19,634 nt of DNA from Bondarzewia mesenterica. Its lineage: Eukaryota; Basidiomycota; Agaricomycetes; Russulales; Bondarzewiaceae. The position numbers and the translations under genes are program-made. Where the stretch lies: assembly GCA_004802705.1 (NCBI GenBank), contig SGPL01000597.1, forward strand, positions 1 through 19,634, in the 5' to 3' direction. Shown piece by piece: positions 9,889 through 17,551 of the stretch; positions within the stretch are counted from its first letter, which is position 1; the number at the start of each line of letters is the position of its first letter. Below the pieces are notes generated by a model. It saw only the letters and a list, made by a program, of their open reading frames with translations. It was not told the origin of the DNA and did no database searches.

Positions 9889-9957
9889 CCTAGCCGGACC
9901 CTTAAGTCCTCAGTCACGATACAAGCGACTTGATTGCGTACCTAGCCGGACCCTTAA
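9889..9957. repeat. Pair of 17-base direct repeats next to the left LTR
   Basis: The 17-base unit CCTAGCCGGACCCTTAA occurs at 9889-9905 and again at 9941-9957, 52 bases apart. The second copy ends exactly where the left LTR begins. Its origin is not clear: it could be part of a minisatellite, the end of another element, or a small duplication made during a rearrangement. Confidence 0.8.
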
Positions 9958-10222
9958 TGTTAGGTATATTGTTTTTCCTTCGCGCTGACTTTCTGACTTG
10001 CTTGCAGAATCCGCTGCGCTCGCAAAAGTCGGCGTTCTCCGACTTTGATTCTCCGCTACTGTACAGTTACTACTTAAACCTTCGTACCTGCACTTGTACC
10101 GGACAGTTTTTTCTGGATCTCGCAACGAGAGTCTCACTTTNGGTTCTTTCGTCNTTTGATCCGCAAGAGCTCCTAAACTCGTGTGATAAGACGCTTGTGC
10201 TCAAACACNGCCTCTCCTCACA
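9958..10222 (+). repeat. Left (5') LTR, 265 bp
   Basis: It starts TGTTAGGTAT and ends TCTCCTCACA, so the ends form a short imperfect inverted repeat (TGTTAGG and TGTGAGG). It matches 19124-19388 along its full length without indels. Readable differences are at 10023, 10162 and 10181, and N bases are at 10141, 10154 and 10209. Transcription must start inside it, but I cannot place the promoter or the R region from sequence alone. Confidence 0.97.
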
Positions 10223-10324
10223 TATTTTGAACCTCCTANTAGACTCTACAATTTTTTTTTCTCTGAAGACTCCTCTCGGACTGATCACCCGGTGAGTAGT
10301 CACTCTTGAACCCCTNATTCCACT
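10223..10324 (+). other. Retrotransposon leader without a canonical primer-binding site
   Basis: The bases after the left LTR (TATTTTGAACCTCCTA) contain no TGG, the usual first bases of a tRNA primer-binding site, within the first 40 positions. A run of nine T follows. A consensus splice donor GTGAGT lies at 10292-10297, just before the first ATG at 10325. Confidence 0.6.
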
Positions 10325-10507
10325 ATGACTACGAGGCGTGGAACCTCGTATGCGCAGCGTCCTTTGGACGAACGCCGCGCNCTGGCACCTACAGCCAAGC
10401 GCGCTCGGGACGAGATGGATGCCTTGGAAGGCACGTCGCCTCAAAGANAAATTTTNCGGAAAACAGGACACGAAGTGCGTATAACACTTCTACCTTGTCG
10501 GCGCTGA
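10325..10507 (+). CDS. Short basic ORF at the Gag start, probable true N terminus
   Basis: The first ATG after the leader opens 60 codons in frame 2, starting MTTRRGTSYAQRPLDERR and rich in Arg and Lys. The long Gag-Pol frame (frame 1) is open from before this point but has no ATG until 10552. Either this ORF is the real N terminus and a one-base change near 10440-10470 moved it out of frame, or it is an upstream ORF. Two N bases in this stretch make a consensus error possible. Confidence 0.4.
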   Translation: MTTRRGTSYAQRPLDERRXLAPTAKRARDEMDALEGTSPQRXIXRKTGHEVRITLLPCRR

Positions 10508-10551
10508 CGTCTATCNTACCCGACGCATCGAAAATATCCAGCAGGCCTGCC

Positions 10552-13500
10552 ATGGATAANGACACCTCGGACTCGTCGTCCAAGGCNTCCACAATTCGAA
10601 ACAAAGNAGCCCGCTCCGACGCTGAAGAGGAAGTGATGTCCTCTTCAGTGGTCGATGTCGAGGCNGCCCGCTCCGGCACTGNAGGGGAAGTAATGACCCC
10701 TTCAGTAGCTGATGTCGAGGCCGCCCGCTCCGGCACTGGAGGGGAAGTAATGACCCCTTCAGTAGCTGATGTCGAGGCTACCCGCTCTGGNGCTGGAGGG
10801 GAAGTGATGACCCCCTCAGTAGCTGATGTCGNGGCCGCTTGCTCCAGCACCGTTGAGGATAATCCCGCGGTNNCTGGTGACAACGCGCGAGTTAATTCTG
10901 AAAGTNACGAGGATGTCGCGCACACCTCTAAGGATGGTGTTGTCGCACCTACGTTTGACCGTAACGAATACTACTCTGTAGCGAGCACAGAGGAGTTGCT
11001 CCAGGCATTGACGAGTGTTGAGGAAGGACTATCGCGCCTTAAGCCNTCACANGCAGAAATACCTCTGAGTTTCTATAGCTTCGCATCTGAACAAATCTCA
11101 GCTGTCCAGAAGGAAATAGATGGCATTGCAGCAGAGTCCTTTCTGTATCCTAAGACTGTTGCGAAGACTATCGAACATGAATCTCCCCCCTCGAGCTCGG
11201 GACCCAAGTACTTCCCAGAGTGGTTCAGCGGAGACGAGGATGACGAGAAGCCATCTGGCGATGCTGAGAAACAGGCGTCGAAAGCCTGGTCTGAATACAA
11301 GGAAGAAGACGGTATCGGCGATATACCGTCCGAGTGGATTCCGCCTNNGAANGTGGTACCGCAACTCGCTCCAGTGNCAGACGTGGACGAGATCGACTCG
11401 ATCGACTCGTTCTTCACTGAACTCACGAATGGTCTGAGCCCTGAACTGAGAGAGCTGATGGCACAGCGGGCTAGTGAAATCAGAGCCGCCAAGCCTCAGC
11501 GTGAAATCAGGGGTGACGATGCGTTCGACAACGGCACCACAAGGTGTTCACTCGGTCCCGCGCAGCAGGATAGCGCTCTAAACGTTGTTGGTCAGGTATC
11601 AATTGAGAGCCGGACTACGAGTATCTACGAAATGGATAAACAACGTGGAGCAAATGCTGGAGGGCGTGAGCACGTTCGGTTCTCCGCAGCAGCCAAAGGG
11701 AAAGCCAAGGACTTATCTGAGCATCCGCTCGATCTGAAAGGCTTGGAAATCCCACCTCCCTCTGATAGCGAGAGGGACGATGATGAAGCTCGCCTTGCTC
11801 AAATTCACGCAGACGCTCGACTTGCTCGACAACTGCAAGAACGGTTGGCGGAACTTGATGGCCTGATCGAAAATGTCAAAGGTTTCAGCATCACAGACCA
11901 GAGACAGGCAGAGTCTGGTCCTAGCTCTCGCCCGATGGCAAATGCGAATCCCGGGAGAGATAGCGAGGAACGGACTCATCGCGCGCTCTGGGATTCTGAT
12001 GACCGGGCAGTTCGAGCGTCGTCACAACTTCCTGAAGATAGTCATCTGTTCAAAGCTTTGCATTCCGGTAAGCTAAGGAAACAAGCCGGTAAAGACGACA
12101 GGCGAGGAAACGCTAGTTTGCGGCGGCAAAGACAGTCTTCCTCATCCACATTGTCCGACCCAAATTACTCAAGCGACTCGTCGTCATCGGAGTGGTGCTC
12201 TATTGGATCGGAACCGTCCAGTACNGACTCTGATGATTCTGTAAGCACCAAGCGGGCAAAGCGAAAGGCTAGACGGAAATGGAAGAAAGACATGCTTAAG
12301 CTCCGGTATGAACAGTCTAATGCGAGACCTGACCCACCTTTTGTATACAACGGAGATCCCAACTTTACGTTGTTCCAAAAGTGGATGCTAGAAGTCAAGG
12401 ATTGGCTGCGGCAAAGTTTCGTCAGNAAGGAACTTCGTGTAGCTCGACTGAAGAAATACCTTGGCGGACGAGCATACTCCTTCTACATGCGCGACGTCGC
12501 ACACGAACCGCGCAAGTGGACCCTTACCCGATTTCTGGAAGGTCTNTTTGATCATTGCTTTCCTTCGAACTTCCGGACTATACAGCGTGAGAAATACCTT
12601 GCATTTNCACAACGCGGTCACCCCGTTCGNAACTATCGGCGTGATCTTGAAGAGCTACGTGCCAGCGTCGGAAAGATTTCGGATAGAGATTTCGCTGTTC
12701 GGTTCTGGCAAGGCGCGGATCATTATATTCGTGTACGCTGGGCCGAAATGGGCTATGATCCAGAGGAATCAACCATTGATGCCCTTGAACGATCGGCTGA
12801 GCGTTTCGAGAGAGCTGCGAAACTGAAGAAATCTGAAGAAGAACGGAAGTCAGAGTACAAGGGCGACAAGAAAGTAACTCACAGTACTAAGTGGTCATCA
12901 CCACGCTCGGATGGTGCTAAAAAATCTGAGAACAGCNCAGATCGGACGAAGACTTCAGGCGGAGCTGCTACCGCTTCATCGATGTCAGCAAATCGGACGA
13001 AAGGGAATTTCAAAGGCAACCCACCCAAAGGAAAGTCGAGTAAGCTCTCGAAAGAGCAGATGAATGAATACCGAGCACAGGGCAAGTGTTTCGAGTGCGC
13101 CGAGACTGGACATCTCTCGAAAGATTGCCCAAGGAGGCAACACGCTAAGCCACCATCGTCTTTGCATTCGAAGGCCGCTGCTGTTGATTTTGATGAAATC
13201 GAGCGGCTCGCGTCATTGAAAGCGGCCGAGTCAGTGGGTTTGTTCACCATTCAGGTATCAGAACGCAAGACTTCACCTGAGATTGACATTGCGACGGATG
13301 AGGTTTTGATCGCTCGTGCATTGCACCAGCTGTTCGAGGCAGTGCCATTCGTTTTTGATTACTATAGCAACCCGCGGAACACTCCATTCTCTTCGACGCG
13401 CTTCGAGATTGATCCTTTCAATGCAGATAGTTTCAAACTTTTCGACTGGCACACGAATGACTCGCATGTCATTCTTCGGTCACAGCTGCTGGACCCTGAT

Positions 13501-16362
13501 TTCGACTTATGTAACTGGCTATTCTTGGAGAAGGCTAAGATCGAGGATCAACTTTTAGATGGACCAGTGGAACGGACAATGCCCATACCGGACAATGTGA
13601 TCCACTCACTCGAGAACCTTGAACGCGGCACGATAACCACTGTGTCAGCTGAGGATGACGATGCGATAACNGATGAAGTATCACGCACGCTCGTAGATTC
13701 CCTGCTCCTTGGCATTCCATATTCATTCGATGACTGCTCCGATGAGCAGGTACACAATGCGTACTCGCCAGATAGGTTCCATATCGAACGGCAGTCATCT
13801 ACATCTTTTCGGATCAGTGACACCCACGTTAATCAGTCATTCACTCTCACCTTTCAAGATATCATGTCGCCAGACTTTGATCCTGCATCCTGGCTTGAGG
13901 AGATGTTTGAACTGGCAGCTAGTGGTAATTCTAGCTCAGGCGTGACNGGTGCGGATGACTCACNTGTGGACTCTTCCGATGACCTTCCAGAATTGGAGGA
14001 AGTATCGGACTCGGAGTCTGAAGCAGGTGANGGAATGGAGGGCGCNTTCACCGCACTCTGGTCTAATGGCCTTGTCACTGAATCGGAGGGCGAAAGCAGT
14101 GTGGCAGCACATCTCCATGCTGCCACAACTCGTGTATCCAAATCACGTTCAGCTTCTAAACCAGATTCAGTGAACTCGCTCGAACGGACCGCGGCGAAAA
14201 TGAAGGACTTTACTCGCAAGATTCCGAAGCCTATCATCGTAATGGCTAAAGTCGAGGACCAGCCTGTTCGAGCTTTAATCGACTCTGGCTCACTTGCCGA
14301 TTTCGTATCCACAACACTTGTCGATCAGCTGAAGCTAAAAACGGAGATCTTGGCAAAGCCGCTGCCCGTTCAACTGGCAGTACAGGGCTCTCGCTCTAAA
14401 GTCAACCACTCTGTCTCTGTAAATTTCGAATATCAGTCANTTTCGGAAGCGCGACGGTTCGATGTGATGAATATTGATGGTTACGACATGATTCTTGGTA
14501 CTCCGTTCATGTTCCAACACCAGGTTACGATGGGATTGAATCCAACTAAGGTTGCCATTGGAAGTGCGGCATCATTACCCATACGTGGCGATCAAGCAAC
14601 GACTCTCACGTCGCTCTCCGCAGANCTACTTGATTCGAAGATAGCATCACTACGTTGTGAACTGCGTGACTATGCTGCAGATATCTGTAAAGANGCCGTG
14701 AATACACCACTGCCTCCNCTTCGAGCAGTGAACCATACCATACCTTTNCTTGATGATAGCAAGGTNTATCCATGNCGACCATCTAAATGTCCCGANCCTC
14801 TCAAGCCNCTCTGGCGTGAGAANCGCGAGGCTTACTTGTCGACCGGACGGTGGCAGGTACGCAGCGGTGTAAATGCAATGCCCATGCTCATGTTGCGTAA
14901 ACGAGACGCGAAAGATGGCACGGTCCGCCTGCGAACGGTGATAGATTCACGCGCTCGCAATGCGAACACGAAGAAGTTGGCTTCGCCGCTTCCGGACATC
15001 GACGCGATCCTTCGCAATGTTGCCTCGCACCGTTACCGATCCCTTCTCGANGGCAAGGATGCATANGAACAAATCCGTGTCNTGCCTGAACATGTGCCTC
15101 GTACGTTGTTTACNACNCCTGATGGTACGATGGTCAGCCAAGTCATGCAGATTGGAGATTGTAATGGTGGTGCTACGTACCAGACTCTAATGAACCATAT
15201 ATTTNCTCCATTCATTGGCGTCTTTATGGAGGTGTATCTGGACGATATAGTCATTTATTCCGACAGCGCTGAAGATCATGTCCGTCACGTCAAACAAGTC
15301 ATCGACACTTTGCGACGGGAAAAACTTTACCTCAGTGCNCATAAGCTTCATTTCTTCGTTCCAAAACTGAAGGTTTTAGGCCACATCGTGGATGACGACG
15401 GCATCGCAATGGATCCCGATAAGGTGGACAAAGTAGCGAATTGGAAGGTGCCCACCAGTCGCGAGTTGCTGAGCGGTTTCCTAGGTGCCGTCGGATTTTT
15501 AGCACCTGATTGCAAAGGTATCAGAGTTCCGATGGGCATGCTTGCGAAACTCACTGGTGTAAATGCTAGATGGCGCTGGACGCCGACAGAACAACGCGCG
15601 TTCGACGAAGTTAAGGCCTTGGTGCAGCGGTGGCGNGATCATCATCGCGTCCCGCTGGACTATTCGGCAGGCTCGCCTCCCATCAATCTGGTGTGTGACG
15701 CCTCGCTGACCGGTGCGAGNGGCATNGTAAGTCAAGGCGAGTCTCGTGAAACGGCGCGTGTGGTCGCNTTNTGGTCCGGCAAGTTCAATGCGGCACAGCA
15801 GAACTACCCTGTTCACGAACAGGAATTGTTAGCGATAGTTGAATCNATGAAACGGTTTCGAAACTTACTGCATGGNGCTCAGTTTCGTATATTCACTGAT
15901 CATAANGGNCTGGANTTCTTCCAGACTCAGAAGAATCTNTCACCGCGTCAAACCCGCTGGTTAGAAACACTCAGCGATTTCGATTTNACGATAACNCACA
16001 TACCGGGAACGACGAACGTNCTAGCTGACGCGCTTTCNCGTATCTATAGCGCGGAAGTGCCGGGCNGCGTCCGAGCGGNGAGCGANTTCGTTCGTACGGA
16101 TGACGATGCCGTCCTTCCGTCCGTCGCTCTCGCTGCCCANTCNGTTTCGCGGCCNGTCCTAGTNGGACAGGAGGCGNTGTCANGCNNGGNGCATCCTNTG
16201 AAAACGCGTCGTGTTCNCCTCATNGTNCGTGATCCTGNATCTGGGGAACCTGTNAGGTTTGANNGAGAAGTCANTGANCAAACTTCAAGGGAAGGGAGAN
16301 AATGCGACTNANCTNGANNCTGTGCTGCCAGCTGGCAGCACTCTGCTGCCCCAGGGCCTTGA
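10552..16362 (+). CDS. gag-pol: Gag-Pol polyprotein, part 1 (Gag to RNase H)
   Basis: I take ATG 10552 (GCCATGG) as the first in-frame start. Gag has an acidic N-terminal part with four 19-residue repeats (10627-10854), a Ser-rich stretch (about 12130-12240), a basic patch TKRAKRKARRKWKK (12244-12285), a capsid-like region (about 12330-12830) and a CCHC knuckle. A duplicated domain follows, then protease (DSG at 14281), reverse transcriptase (YLDD at 15235) and RNase H (to about 16040). Gag and Pol share one frame with no stop between them, as in several fungal chromoviruses. The frame is lost at about 16255-16290, so the last 25-35 codons of this ORF are not native. Many N bases make residues uncertain. 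Confidence 0.85.
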   Translation: MDXDTSDSSSKXSTIRNKXARSDAEEEVMSSSVVDVEXARSGTXGEVMTPSVADVEAARSGTGGEVMTPSVADVEATRSXAGGEVMTPSVADVXAACSSTVEDNPAXXGDNARVNSESXEDVAHTSKDGVVAPTFDRNEYYSVASTEELLQALTSVEEGLSRLKXSXAEIPLSFYSFASEQISAVQKEIDGIAAESFLYPKTVAKTIEHESPPSSSGPKYFPEWFSGDEDDEKPSGDAEKQASKAWSEYKEEDGIGDIPSEWIPPXXVVPQLAPVXDVDEIDSIDSFFTELTNGLSPELRELMAQRASEIRAAKPQREIRGDDAFDNGTTRCSLGPAQQDSALNVVGQVSIESRTTSIYEMDKQRGANAGGREHVRFSAAAKGKAKDLSEHPLDLKGLEIPPPSDSERDDDEARLAQIHADARLARQLQERLAELDGLIENVKGFSITDQRQAESGPSSRPMANANPGRDSEERTHRALWDSDDRAVRASSQLPEDSHLFKALHSGKLRKQAGKDDRRGNASLRRQRQSSSSTLSDPNYSSDSSSSEWCSIGSEPSSXDSDDSVSTKRAKRKARRKWKKDMLKLRYEQSNARPDPPFVYNGDPNFTLFQKWMLEVKDWLRQSFVXKELRVARLKKYLGGRAYSFYMRDVAHEPRKWTLTRFLEGXFDHCFPSNFRTIQREKYLAFXQRGHPVXNYRRDLEELRASVGKISDRDFAVRFWQGADHYIRVRWAEMGYDPEESTIDALERSAERFERAAKLKKSEEERKSEYKGDKKVTHSTKWSSPRSDGAKKSENSXDRTKTSGGAATASSMSANRTKGNFKGNPPKGKSSKLSKEQMNEYRAQGKCFECAETGHLSKDCPRRQHAKPPSSLHSKAAAVDFDEIERLASLKAAESVGLFTIQVSERKTSPEIDIATDEVLIARALHQLFEAVPFVFDYYSNPRNTPFSSTRFEIDPFNADSFKLFDWHTNDSHVILRSQLLDPDFDLCNWLFLEKAKIEDQLLDGPVERTMPIPDNVIHSLENLERGTITTVSAEDDDAIXDEVSRTLVDSLLLGIPYSFDDCSDEQVHNAYSPDRFHIERQSSTSFRISDTHVNQSFTLTFQDIMSPDFDPASWLEEMFELAASGNSSSGVXGADDSXVDSSDDLPELEEVSDSESEAGXGMEGXFTALWSNGLVTESEGESSVAAHLHAATTRVSKSRSASKPDSVNSLERTAAKMKDFTRKIPKPIIVMAKVEDQPVRALIDSGSLADFVSTTLVDQLKLKTEILAKPLPVQLAVQGSRSKVNHSVSVNFEYQSXSEARRFDVMNIDGYDMILGTPFMFQHQVTMGLNPTKVAIGSAASLPIRGDQATTLTSLSAXLLDSKIASLRCELRDYAADICKXAVNTPLPXLRAVNHTIPXLDDSKXYPXRPSKCPXPLKXLWREXREAYLSTGRWQVRSGVNAMPMLMLRKRDAKDGTVRLRTVIDSRARNANTKKLASPLPDIDAILRNVASHRYRSLLXGKDAXEQIRVXPEHVPRTLFXXPDGTMVSQVMQIGDCNGGATYQTLMNHIFXPFIGVFMEVYLDDIVIYSDSAEDHVRHVKQVIDTLRREKLYLSXHKLHFFVPKLKVLGHIVDDDGIAMDPDKVDKVANWKVPTSRELLSGFLGAVGFLAPDCKGIRVPMGMLAKLTGVNARWRWTPTEQRAFDEVKALVQRWXDHHRVPLDYSAGSPPINLVCDASLTGAXGXVSQGESRETARVVXXWSGKFNAAQQNYPVHEQELLAIVEXMKRFRNLLHXAQFRIFTDHXXLXFFQTQKNXSPRQTRWLETLSDFDXTIXHIPGTTNXLADALXRIYSAEVPGXVRAXSXFVRTDDDAVLPSVALAAXXVSRXVLXGQEAXSXXXHPXKTRRVXLXXRDPXSGEPXRFXXEVXXQTSREGRXCDXXXXCAASWQHSAAPGP
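10627..10854 (+). repeat. Four tandem 57-base repeats in Gag
   Basis: The copies start at 10627, 10684, 10741 and 10798 with a period of exactly 57 bases, so the frame is kept. The unit encodes 19 residues of the type GEVMTPSVADVEAARSGTG. The first copy has drifted most (SSSVVDVE). The repeats are acidic and Pro/Ser/Thr-containing, and likely a flexible linker. Confidence 0.95.
12330..12830 (+). other. Gag capsid-like domain
   Basis: This part has the features of the retrotransposon Gag domain: PPFVYNGDPNFTLFQKWMLE, then a Trp- and Leu-rich helical region ending near FERAAKLKK. The Y-x-G-D start and the F-x-x-W motif are typical of Ty3/Gypsy capsid regions. Confidence 0.75.
13087..13128 (+). 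other. CCHC zinc knuckle of Gag
   Basis: The 14-residue motif CFECAETGHLSKDC has the C-x2-C-x4-H-x4-C spacing of retroviral nucleocapsid knuckles, which bind element RNA during packaging. It is single, not paired. Confidence 0.95.
13297..13905 (+). other. Tandemly duplicated domain of about 80 residues between Gag and protease
   Basis: Two related blocks lie at 13297-13530 and 13672-13905. Both start DEV, then show PF.FD or PY.FD, an S..RF.I motif, SF followed by D.H.N.S, and end PDFD...WL.E. They are clearly diverged copies of one domain. The spacing between equivalent points is 375 bases. I do not recognise the domain. Confidence 0.75.
14230..14560 (+). other. Retropepsin-like aspartic protease
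   Basis: The active-site motif ALIDSGSLADFVS is at 14272-14310, with D-S-G in place of the common D-T-G. A hydrophobic-Gly motif GYDMILGTPFM follows at about 14482-14514, matching the ILG motif of these enzymes. It would cut the polyprotein. Confidence 0.88.
14766..15540 (+). other. Reverse transcriptase domain
   Basis: The catalytic YLDD is at 15235-15246, followed by IVIYSD. Upstream are RLRTVIDSRARN, the LPDID motif, a DA.EQIRV motif in place of the usual Ty3 wording, and GDCNGGATYQTLMN at about 15154-15195. Downstream are HKLHFF and KVLGHIVDDDGI. All main RT blocks are present, and no frameshift lies inside it. Confidence 0.93.
15680..16040 (+). other. RNase H domain
   Basis: The first catalytic Asp is in LVCDAS (15697), the Glu is in HEQELLAIVE, and the third acidic site is in FRIFTDH (about 15885). 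The domain ends with HIPGTTN and LADAL, the conserved end of Ty3/Gypsy RNase H. Several N bases fall inside it. Confidence 0.9.
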
Positions 16363-17551
16363 TCCTGCTCCCTCTGCCTCTCCATTNCCAGTTGATGGTG
16401 TTTTGCCTATTGCAGGAGNGCCAGGAATAAGCAGAAATGTCGAGGAACCCAGTGGAATTGAGGACGNTGGGCCAACGGATGATGNGGNTGTAGTACAAGN
16501 GCAAACGCCTGAAGAGGAAATCGAGAGCGCTGTCGCGCCGCGACTGGCTGANGTAATCTCAGCCAGTGGCGAGTGCGATCTCACTTCCAGCCTCTGCGGA
16601 CGCTACTCGTCGGACGCGTTCTTTCGTCAGGTCATNGANAATCCTGCTCACTATGCCAACTTCGAAGTTTCGGATGGNCTCATTTTCTTGAAAGCGAGTG
16701 ACCGTNGAATCCTCTGTATTCCCAATGTCAAGATCGGCCCTCGGTCTGCGCGCGAAATCGTCATTTCGCAAGCNCACTCTATTCTGGCTCATCTGGGAGC
16801 TAGGAAGACGCTATACTATCTGAAGGATAATGTATGGTGGAAGAATATGGTCAAAGACATACAGGATTATTGTGCAAGTTGCTCTGTGTGCTCCTTTTCG
16901 AAATCTCGCACGCAGCAACCAATGGGTCTGCTNAACCCTCCCGAAATACCTTCCCGGCCTTGGGAAATAATAGGCATGGATTTCGTCGGTCCAATGCCTG
17001 AGTCGAAGACACGCGACGGTGCGTTTGACATGATCACAGTCATCATTGATCATTTTACCCGAATGGTGCACATTGTCCCCTCTCGACAGACTTTTCGCGC
17101 ACGCGATGTTGCCGAGCTCGTGTTCGAACATGTCTACAAGCTGCATGGCATTCCACGGGCAATTGTAAGTGATCGTGATTCATTATTCACGAGCCAGTTC
17201 TGGGAACAGCTGAGCGCATTGGCCGGTATAGACCTACGTCGGTCTTCTTCATTTCATCCTCAGTCCGATGGGATGACAGAGCGGGCAAACCGCACGATCA
17301 CGCAGATGTTGCGTCAGTGCGTGTCGCCAAAGCAACGTGACTGGGCAGTTAAGTTGCCCGGCATAGAATTTGCCTTGAACTCCGCACGGTCTGACACCAC
17401 CGGCTTCAGTCCGTTCTTCTTGAATTCAGGTCGAACCCCCCGGCCTATGATTTGGGACGCGAGTACTGCCTATCCGGGTGTGCGTGTATTTGCACAGCGC
17501 ATAAAGGATGCCATTCTTACCACACACGATGCCATCATTTCGTCTCGTTGA
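16211..17551 (+). CDS. pol: Gag-Pol polyprotein, part 2 (integrase)
   Basis: This frame-2 ORF continues the polyprotein after the frameshift at about 16255-16290. The zinc-binding part has H-x4-H (16775-16792) and CASCSVC (16871-16891). The catalytic core has the first Asp in GMDFVGP (16979), the second in VSDRD (17171) and the Glu in MTERANR (17279), with exactly 35 residues between the last two (D,D-35-E). The ORF ends at TGA 17549 because one base seems missing; the next frame carries on at once. The first about 25 codons overlap part 1 and include many N bases, so its true start is not in this frame. It would insert element cDNA into the genome. Confidence 0.88.
   Translation: MFXSXXVILXLGNLXGLXEKSXXKLQGKGXNATXXXXVLPAGSTLLPQGLDPAPSASPXPVDGVLPIAGXPGISRNVEEPSGIEDXGPTDDXXVVQXQTPEEEIESAVAPRLAXVISASGECDLTSSLCGRYSSDAFFRQVXXNPAHYANFEVSDXLIFLKASDRXILCIPNVKIGPRSAREIVISQXHSILAHLGARKTLYYLKDNVWWKNMVKDIQDYCASCSVCSFSKSRTQQPMGLXNPPEIPSRPWEIIGMDFVGPMPESKTRDGAFDMITVIIDHFTRMVHIVPSRQTFRARDVAELVFEHVYKLHGIPRAIVSDRDSLFTSQFWEQLSALAGIDLRRSSSFHPQSDGMTERANRTITQMLRQCVSPKQRDWAVKLPGIEFALNSARSDTTGFSPFFLNSGRTPRPMIWDASTAYPGVRVFAQRIKDAILTTHDAIISSR

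Noticed and set aside
11073..11492. Minus-strand ORF of 139 codons inside Gag
   Set aside because: Antisense to a well-supported coding frame and Ser-rich only because the sense strand is rich in acidic codons.
15120..15260. RT-based defence system or retron
   Set aside because: The RT sits in a complete Gag-Pol element with LTRs, protease, RNase H and integrase.
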